NCBI GenBank assembly: GCA_041662005.1
Contig: JBAZTJ010000086.1
Coordinates: forward strand, 1-11,474
From: DATHXC01 sp041662005
GTDB taxonomy: Bacteria > Pseudomonadota > Gammaproteobacteria > Burkholderiales > Methylophilaceae
Reading direction: 5' to 3'
DNA length: 11,474 nt
Shown here: one piece after another, positions 6,868 to 11,474 of the stretch
Position numbering within the stretch: the stretch's first letter is position 1
Layout of the letters: every line of letters starts with the position of its first letter
The notes under the pieces: generated by a model
The model's input: the letters and a program-made list of their open reading frames with translations, nothing else
The model's database searches: none
Told to the model about the DNA's origin: nothing
Translations under genes and position numbers: made by a program

Positions 6868-7905
6868 TCAGCGCTCACCGCTGCTCTGGTATTTGCTCTC
6901 CAGCTCTTTCAGGCGCTTGCTATTGACGGCACGCGGCAGGTTGCCACCCCCCTTACCTTCATTGGCTTTCTTGTTTGCCTGGTAAGTACGCCAGGCCACG
7001 ACAAAACCCACCAGCATCAGCACAAACGGCAGGCTCCATAACAACGCATTCTTGGCGTTGAACGGTGGGTCGTACAGCACGAATTCGCCATAACGTTCCA
7101 GCATGTAATCCTTGATCTGCTCGTCGGTTTTTCCGGCGCGTATCTGTTCGGTAATCTGTCGTTTCAGATCCTGCGCGAGTGCGGCGGTAGAATCTGCAAT
7201 GGTCTGGTTCTGGCAAACCAGGCAACGTAGCTCATCGGCCAGCTTCTTAATGCGCGCATCTATCACATCCTGCGACAACATGGCTGCCGTGGGGTTGATG
7301 TTAGACACCGAAGCCGCCTGGTTACCCTGGTTAAGGGCAGCATTGGCGCCAAAAGCCGAGCTTTGTTCCGGCAGCTTTTTCTCGGCAAGGACAGGTGCCA
7401 CATGCACCTCATAAAAATCCGCAGCAATCGGCCCAACCTGACGGAAGCGGATGACCCCCTCGGCATCGATCACATAGGTCTCAGGCACGCCATATACGCC
7501 GAAATCAATCCCGACATTGCCATCCACATCCAGCGCCACCTGCTTATAGGGGTTACCGCGCTGCTCTAGCCATTGCTGGGTATCTACCGGTGCATCTTTG
7601 TACGCCAAGCCGACCAGGTTAACCTGATGCTCCTGCATCAGCTTGAGCAGGCTGGGATGCTCGGCTACGCAGGCGGTGCACCAGGAGGCAAATACATTGA
7701 GTACCCACACCTGGCCGCGCATGTCCGCACTGGAGAACGTCGCATTCTCCTTGCCCAGCAACGGGATAGTGAATGCCGGCGCAGGCTTGCCGATCTTAAC
7801 CGAAGGCAGTGTGCGTGGGTCGTATTGCAGGCCCTTGGCCAACACCAGGCCCAAGGCAACCAGTACCAGGATAGGCAGGCCTATACGCATCCATTTGAAA
7901 TTCAT
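6868..7905 (-). CDS. ccmG-ccmH: Fused cytochrome c maturation thiol-disulfide protein CcmG-CcmH
   Basis: A single 345-residue protein joins the periplasmic thioredoxin CcmG (DsbE) to the apocytochrome-reducing CcmH. The two normally pass electrons to keep the heme-binding CXXCH cysteines of apocytochrome c reduced. Order: N-terminal membrane anchor (about 7-24); thioredoxin domain (about 35-175) with active site WCTAC (Cys76, Cys79) and the cis-proline segment GVPETY (Pro141); a polar Ala/Asn/Gln-rich linker (about 176-213); the CcmH domain with LRCLVCQNQ (Cys228, Cys231) and YGEFVLYDPPF; a second transmembrane helix (about 288-306); and a basic cytoplasmic tail. The CcmH signal peptide is absent, as expected if the domain is carried across the membrane by the CcmG anchor. 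The start at 7905 overlaps the ccmF stop as ATGA and has AAGGGG 7 nt upstream. An upstream extension to 7995 lies inside ccmF and is rejected. The CcmH half is the short form without the TPR (CcmI-like) domain. Confidence 0.9.
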   Translation of the reverse strand: MNFKWMRIGLPILVLVALGLVLAKGLQYDPRTLPSVKIGKPAPAFTIPLLGKENATFSSADMRGQVWVLNVFASWCTACVAEHPSLLKLMQEHQVNLVGLAYKDAPVDTQQWLEQRGNPYKQVALDVDGNVGIDFGVYGVPETYVIDAEGVIRFRQVGPIAADFYEVHVAPVLAEKKLPEQSSAFGANAALNQGNQAASVSNINPTAAMLSQDVIDARIKKLADELRCLVCQNQTIADSTAALAQDLKRQITEQIRAGKTDEQIKDYMLERYGEFVLYDPPFNAKNALLWSLPFVLMLVGFVVAWRTYQANKKANEGKGGGNLPRAVNSKRLKELESKYQSSGER

Positions 7906-9887
7906 GCCACGGCCCCTTTCTTGCGGCGATAACGTTTGTCGAACAAGGTCATCACCCCGCCAGCGGCCATGAACAGGCAACCTATCCATATCCATGCGAT
8001 AAATGGCTTGTAGTAGATACGCACGCCCCAGGCTTGCTCGGTTTCACTGCTATTGGCATCCGGCTCACCCAGTGAAATATAGACATCTCCGAGCAAGCTG
8101 TAATAGATGGCCGCTTCGGTCATGACCTGACCAGAAGCCACGTACTGGCGCTTTTCCGGCTCCAGCAGGTAAATGGTGGTGCCTTTGCCGCGCGTGAGTT
8201 CGAATACGCCATGTGCCGCTTTATAGTTGACGCCACTGCCATTATCTACCCCGATAAAGGTCACGCTCCAGTCGCTGATTTTTTCGGTCTGGCCGGGCTT
8301 CATCACCAGATCGCGCTCCAGCTGGTAGGTCTTCACCAAGGTCACGCCAGCAACAAAAAGTGCCACACCTATGTGCGCGACTATCATGGCCCAGTAGGTC
8401 AAACCCAGCACGCGCACCCGGTCGAACAAGGCACGTGAGCCACCATTGGCCTTGAGCTTGGCCAACTGGTGCAGTGCGTGACGTATGGTCGCGAGAAACA
8501 ACATGGCGGCCGCAGCGCAGCCGACAAATGACCACGGGCTGGCCTTGCCGCCGAATACGGCAATGGCAATAGCAGTGAGCATGGCCAACACGAATGGAAC
8601 GCGTACATGCTTCAGGGTTTCCATGAAGCTCATCTGCTTCCACTGGCTGACCGGGGCCACCGACATGACCCAAAGCGCAGGCAGCAACAAGGGTGCAAAC
8701 ACTGCCTCAAAATAAGGAGGGCCTACCGACATCTTGCGTCCGGTGATGACCTCGGCAAACAGCGGATAAAGCGTTCCCAGCATCACGGTAAACAGGGCGG
8801 TCACCATCAATACGTTATTGATCAGCAACAGCGTCTCGCGCGACACCGGTGCAAACTTGCCGCCCAATCCGACCTGACGGGTTTTGACCGCATACAACAC
8901 AAAGGATGAGCCGATAACGATGGAGAGCAATGCCAGGATCATAATGCCGCGCTTGGGATCGGTAGCAAAGGCATGCACAGAGGTGAGTACACCGGAACGC
9001 ACCAGGAAAGTACCCAGCAAGGACAAGGCGAAAGCGATGATAGAAAGCAGCACCGTCCAGCTTTTCAAGGCGTCGCGCTTGTCAGTCACCGCCAGCGAGT
9101 GGATGAGCGCTGCACCCGCCAGCCAGGGCATGAGTGAGGCATTTTCCACCGGGTCCCAGAACCACCAGCCACCCCAGCCCAATTCGGTATAGGCCCACCA
9201 ACTGCCTAGCATGATACCTACGGTCAGGAACGACCAGGCCGCATTGGCCCATGGCCGCGTCCAGCGCGCCCAGACCGGGTCCAGCCTGCCCTCTAGCAAA
9301 GCGGCGACGGCAAAGGCAAAGGCAACGGCAAACCCCACATACCCCATATATAGCATGGGCGGGTGGATGACCATGACAGGGTCTTGCAGCAATGGATTTA
9401 AATCACGCCCCGCCAGTGCAGCCGGCAGGATACGCTCGAACGGGTTGGAACTGCTGAGCAGGAATAGCAGAAAAGCCACTTGCAGCAATAACAGCACCGA
9501 CAGCACACGCACCTTGAAGCCCGTAGCCAGGTTGCCGGAAAGCAGTGCCACAGCCGCTGTCCAGCCGGTCAGCATGAACACCCACAACAGCAATGAACCC
9601 TCATGCGAGCCCCAGGTGGCGGCGATTTTATATGGCCACGGCAACAGGATATTGGAGTTTTCCGCCACATTGCGCACGGAGAAATCACTCAGCACAAAGC
9701 AGCTCATGAGCGCCAGGAATGCCAGGCATATCAGACCAAAAGTAAGCAAGGCCGTACCGGTGAGTCCCCTGGCGAGCTGCTCATGCGAAACACGCCCGCG
9801 GCTGAATTGCCAGAAACCGAAAACACTCGTAAAAAGCGCCAGTGCAAAAGCCAGCGACAGGCCAAGTTGTCCTAATTCAGCAATCAT
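7902..9887 (-). CDS. ccmF: Cytochrome c heme lyase subunit CcmF
   Basis: CcmF is the polytopic inner-membrane core of the System I synthetase, which takes heme from holo-CcmE and attaches it to apocytochrome c together with CcmH. The protein has 661 residues, normal for the family, and many hydrophobic segments from residue 1 to the C-terminus. The periplasmic tryptophan-rich WWD motif is at about 237-255 (GWGGWWFWDPVENASLMPW). Candidate heme-ligand histidines are present: His175 in VMVIHPPMLY, His263 in ALIHSLAV, the His of LTSVHAFATDP and the His of MIVAHIGVALF. These correspond to the four conserved CcmF histidines. A periplasmic soluble region follows before the last transmembrane helix and the basic tail RYRRKKGAVA. 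Its ATG overlaps the ccmE stop and its own TGA overlaps the ccmGH start, both as ATGA, so the three are probably translationally coupled. Only a weak GAAGAA precedes its start. Confidence 0.96.
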   Translation of the reverse strand: MIAELGQLGLSLAFALALFTSVFGFWQFSRGRVSHEQLARGLTGTALLTFGLICLAFLALMSCFVLSDFSVRNVAENSNILLPWPYKIAATWGSHEGSLLLWVFMLTGWTAAVALLSGNLATGFKVRVLSVLLLLQVAFLLFLLSSSNPFERILPAALAGRDLNPLLQDPVMVIHPPMLYMGYVGFAVAFAFAVAALLEGRLDPVWARWTRPWANAAWSFLTVGIMLGSWWAYTELGWGGWWFWDPVENASLMPWLAGAALIHSLAVTDKRDALKSWTVLLSIIAFALSLLGTFLVRSGVLTSVHAFATDPKRGIMILALLSIVIGSSFVLYAVKTRQVGLGGKFAPVSRETLLLINNVLMVTALFTVMLGTLYPLFAEVITGRKMSVGPPYFEAVFAPLLLPALWVMSVAPVSQWKQMSFMETLKHVRVPFVLAMLTAIAIAVFGGKASPWSFVGCAAAAMLFLATIRHALHQLAKLKANGGSRALFDRVRVLGLTYWAMIVAHIGVALFVAGVTLVKTYQLERDLVMKPGQTEKISDWSVTFIGVDNGSGVNYKAAHGVFELTRGKGTTIYLLEPEKRQYVASGQVMTEAAIYYSLLGDVYISLGEPDANSSETEQAWGVRIYYKPFIAWIWIGCLFMAAGGVMTLFDKRYRRKKGAVA

Positions 9888-10291
9888 TTCTTCAGTACCG
9901 GTGGCATATAGTTCTCATCATGTTTAGCTAATATTTCATGGGCAACGAATGTGCCGTTTTTCATCATGCCTTCCGCCACCACTCCCTTACCTTCCTTGAA
10001 CAGGTCGGGCGTAATGCCGGTATAAGTCACGGTGATTGTATTTTTCATGTCAGTGACGCGGAAGCTGACATTGAGCGTGCCCGCCTCGCGCTGCATGCTG
10101 CCCTGCTCCACCATGCCGCCCAGGCGTATGCTGCGGTCATTCGGCGCTTCGCCTTGCGCCAGTTGCGTAGGCGTATAAAAAAAAGTGAGGTTATCGCTGA
10201 AGGCATTGATGATGGCATACACCGTCACCGCCATTGCGCCTACGATAGCCAGCGGCAACAGCAGCCGTTTGACGAATTTGCTTTTGAACAT
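9884..10291 (-). CDS. ccmE: Cytochrome c maturation heme chaperone CcmE
   Basis: CcmE is the periplasmic, membrane-anchored heme chaperone. It binds heme covalently through one histidine and hands it to CcmF. The 135-residue protein has a basic N-terminus (MFKSKFVKRLL), one transmembrane anchor (about 9-30) and an OB-fold beta domain (about 35-115). The heme-attachment motif AKHDENY places the ligand at His124, with Tyr128 as the conserved partner. The start at 10291 is preferred over the in-frame ATG at 10324, because it gives the usual CcmE N-terminus, lies one base after the ccmD stop, and has GGGAG about 12-13 nt upstream inside ccmD. The longer form would overlap ccmD by 32 nt and add an unusual WEW segment. 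Its TGA overlaps the ccmF start as ATGA. Confidence 0.95.
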   Translation of the reverse strand: MFKSKFVKRLLLPLAIVGAMAVTVYAIINAFSDNLTFFYTPTQLAQGEAPNDRSIRLGGMVEQGSMQREAGTLNVSFRVTDMKNTITVTYTGITPDLFKEGKGVVAEGMMKNGTFVAHEILAKHDENYMPPVLKK

Positions 10292-10292
10292 G

Positions 10293-10457
10293 TTAGCTAT
10301 CCACTCCCAAATCAGCCTCGGCACTATCTGCCACTTCTATATCCGCCGCTTCCAGACTGCGCTGCCGTACTTTACGTTTAAGGGCGGCTATCGACCAGGC
10401 ATCGATTGCCACCACCACGAGTGCCAGTAACAGTGAAAAAATTACCATTTGATTCAT
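10293..10457 (-). CDS. ccmD: Heme exporter protein D, CcmD
   Basis: This 54-residue single-pass membrane peptide supports release of holo-CcmE from the CcmABC complex. The frame runs from ATG at 10457 to TAA at 10295-10293. Residues 4-25 form one transmembrane helix (MVIFSLLLALVVVAIDAW, then SIAAL). A basic stretch KRKVRQR follows (about 27-33), then an acidic tail. This hydrophobic-then-basic layout and the position between ccmC and ccmE are diagnostic for CcmD, whose sequence is otherwise poorly conserved. Its ATG overlaps the ccmC TGA as ATGA, with AGGA 6 nt upstream as a ribosome site. One base separates its stop from the ccmE start. It is short enough to be missed by automatic calling. 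Confidence 0.88.
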   Translation of the reverse strand: MNQMVIFSLLLALVVVAIDAWSIAALKRKVRQRSLEAADIEVADSAEADLGVDS

Positions 10458-11176
10458 ACGCTGTCCTGCCTGCTCTCACGCCATAGCAACATCCAGCGCG
10501 CCCGGGCCAATACCAGCGCGGCACAGGCTGCCCATACTGCCAGGGTGCAGAGCAGCAAGGTCAGCTTCATTTCCGTAGCCATGCGCGACGCACCGGCCAT
10601 GCCGATAGAGGCGCCCTGATGTAGCGTGTTCCAGTACACCACTGAAAAATAGATCAGCGGAATATTGACCAGCCCCACCACAATAAATAGTGCCAGTGCA
10701 CGGTCCGTCTTGCTTTCGTCTTCCACCATGGAAGCCAGCGCAATCAAGCCGACATAGATGAACAACAATATCAATTCGGAAGTCAGACGTGCATCCCACA
10801 CCCAGTAGGTACCCCAGGTAGGCTTGCCCCACAACGCTCCGGTCACCAGTGCCAGCAGTGTCATCCAGGCGCCGGTAGGCAGCAAGGCGCGCATCATGAC
10901 TGCAGAAACCTTGGTGCGGTAAACCCAGTGCAGCGTGGCATACAGGCTGGCGAGTACATACAGGAACATCGACATCCAGGCAGTGGGCACATGGATGTAA
11001 AGTATGCGGTAGACATCGCCTTGTTGCGCGTCTACCGGGGCAAAAAACAGCGCATAGCCAAAGCCGATGAGCGCCATTATGGCCGCGGCCCAGCCCAGCC
11101 AGCAGCTGGCTTGGGCGCTCAGCCGCAGGAATACCGGTGGCGAACTCAGGCGCATGATGCGCTGCATGACACTCAT
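10454..11176 (-). CDS. ccmC: Heme exporter protein C, CcmC
   Basis: CcmC is an inner-membrane heme-handling protein that presents heme to CcmE and forms the CcmC-heme-CcmE adduct. With the start used here it has 240 residues and about six transmembrane helices. The tryptophan-rich WWD motif lies at about 116-135 (WGKPTWGTYWVWDARLTSE). The two flanking heme-ligand histidines are His62 in LYIHVPTAW and His186 in WNTLHQG. The start is debatable. An ATG at 11185 gives three more residues, but GGGGA sits too close to it. The ATG at 11176 has that GGGGA at better spacing and overlaps the stop of an upstream mini-ORF as ATGA, matching the other junctions in the operon. ATG codons at 11167 and 11155 are also in frame. 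Its TGA overlaps the ccmD start. Confidence 0.93.
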   Translation of the reverse strand: MSVMQRIMRLSSPPVFLRLSAQASCWLGWAAAIMALIGFGYALFFAPVDAQQGDVYRILYIHVPTAWMSMFLYVLASLYATLHWVYRTKVSAVMMRALLPTGAWMTLLALVTGALWGKPTWGTYWVWDARLTSELILLFIYVGLIALASMVEDESKTDRALALFIVVGLVNIPLIYFSVVYWNTLHQGASIGMAGASRMATEMKLTLLLCTLAVWAACAALVLARARWMLLWRESRQDSV

Positions 11177-11253
11177 GCGCGACATCCCCGTGTAAAGTAG
11201 GTGTTGTTCATTATTTTCTGCATTATTCTGCGGTACATTACTCGGCTGTACAT
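11173..11253 (-). CDS. Putative 26-codon bridging mini-ORF between ccmB and ccmC
   Basis: On the minus strand an ATG at 11253 overlaps the ccmB stop as TAATG and opens a 26-codon frame that closes with a TGA at 11175-11173. That TGA overlaps an in-frame ATG of ccmC as ATGA. The predicted peptide starts MYSRVMYRRIMQKIM, is basic, and has four in-frame methionines (1, 6, 11, 15) in a repeated (A)TAATG sequence. I do not recognise it as a protein family. The likely meaning is translational coupling: ribosomes leaving ccmB could restart here and be delivered to ccmC. A chance open frame in an AT-rich spacer is the alternative, and a frame this short can easily arise by chance. Confidence 0.3.
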   Translation of the reverse strand: MYSRVMYRRIMQKIMNNTYFTRGCRA

Positions 11254-11474
11254 TATTCCACCGCCAATTCCAGCACTTTTGCCGTCACCAGCGGGATAGT
11301 CAACATGCTCAATACGGCCAGACTGACCAGCACCAGCATGGGGGCTGAAATATCGTGCCCGATCTGGTTCACCGCCGCCGTACCAAAAATCAGCAGCGGC
11401 ACGAACACCGGAAACGCCAGCAGGCTCATCATTACCTGAGCCTGGCGTGCCATTAAGCCCAATGCCGCAAACAG
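11253..11474 (-). CDS. ccmB: Heme exporter protein B, CcmB (5'-truncated by window edge)
   Basis: These are the last 73 residues of CcmB, the membrane-spanning partner of the ATPase CcmA in the CcmABCD complex that drives release of holo-CcmE. The frame is open from the window edge to TAA at 11255-11253. Visible segments include LMARQAQVMMSLLAFPVFVPLLIFG in two overlapping parts (the LAFPVFVPLLIFG core is typical of CcmB), a short loop (AAVNQIGHDISAP) and a final hydrophobic helix. Position directly before ccmC supports the call. The N-terminal two thirds and, presumably, ccmA lie beyond the window. Confidence 0.88.
   Translation of the reverse strand: MFAALGLMARQAQVMMSLLAFPVFVPLLIFGTAAVNQIGHDISAPMLVLVSLAVLSMLTIPLVTAKVLELAVE

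Noticed and set aside
6862..6887. Small hairpin CAGCG/CGCTG at the convergent gene ends as a terminator
   Set aside because: The stem is only 5 bp with a 5-nt loop and no T-run on either strand, so it is too weak to call.
7906..7995. 30-residue N-terminal extension of the CcmG-CcmH protein
   Set aside because: It lies wholly inside ccmF, is Arg-rich without a membrane anchor, and the ATG at 7905 has a good ribosome site and an ATGA overlap.
9211..9927. Plus-strand open frame of 238 codons
   Set aside because: It is antisense to ccmF, is rich in Ser/Lys/Ala with no domain, and arises from the codon bias of the real membrane protein gene.
10292..10324. Longer CcmE start at 10324
   Set aside because: It would overlap ccmD by 32 nt and add an atypical N-terminus; the ATG at 10291 fits family length and operon spacing.
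1..11474. tRNA, rRNA, CRISPR array, transposase, integrase or phage genes
   Set aside because: No cloverleaf-like sequence, regularly spaced direct repeats, or mobile-element protein motifs were seen on reading both strands.

Overview
The window looks like a chromosomal segment of a Gram-negative proteobacterium, most likely a betaproteobacterium. The evidence is the type II secretion genes gspE and gspD and a System I cytochrome c maturation (ccm) operon. Family-level placement, for example a Methylophilaceae-like methylotroph, is only an impression from protein character and the palindromic repeat. One 10-N run at 4503-4512 marks a draft assembly gap.

Left part (1-3550): gspE (secretion ATPase, minus strand, C-terminus cut by the window edge) and gspD (outer-membrane secretin, plus strand) diverge from a 231-bp AT-rich intergenic region. 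Together they supply the motor and the outer-membrane channel of a type II secretion apparatus.

Middle part (3551-6861): this is a patchwork of plus-strand genes. A 214-residue protein of unknown function sits right behind gspD. It is followed by a palindromic REP/MITE-like element and a strong hairpin. Next is a DRE-TIM (HMG-CoA lyase / homocitrate synthase-like) enzyme of unknown substrate whose start region contains the N gap. The last gene encodes a cytosolic PAS-GGDEF diguanylate cyclase with intact catalytic and inhibitory motifs.

Right part (6868-11474, all minus strand): a compact ccm operon runs ccmB (partial) - ccmC - ccmD - ccmE - ccmF - ccmGH. CcmB and CcmC belong to the CcmABCD heme-handling machinery. 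CcmD is a 54-residue membrane peptide that is easy to miss. CcmE is the heme chaperone, CcmF the synthetase subunit, and the last gene fuses the thioredoxin CcmG to the apocytochrome reductase CcmH in one reading frame. Three junctions are ATGA stop/start overlaps. The one looser junction, ccmB-ccmC, carries a 26-codon mini-ORF that starts on the ccmB stop (TAATG) and ends on an ATGA at the fourth codon of the longest ccmC frame, so the overlap pattern may continue there too. No ccmI follows. The operon ends six bases from the convergent diguanylate cyclase gene.

The most notable points are the CcmG-CcmH fusion, the ccmB-ccmC bridging mini-ORF, and the unassigned DRE-TIM enzyme behind a hairpin leader. 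No tRNA, rRNA, CRISPR array, transposase or phage gene was seen.
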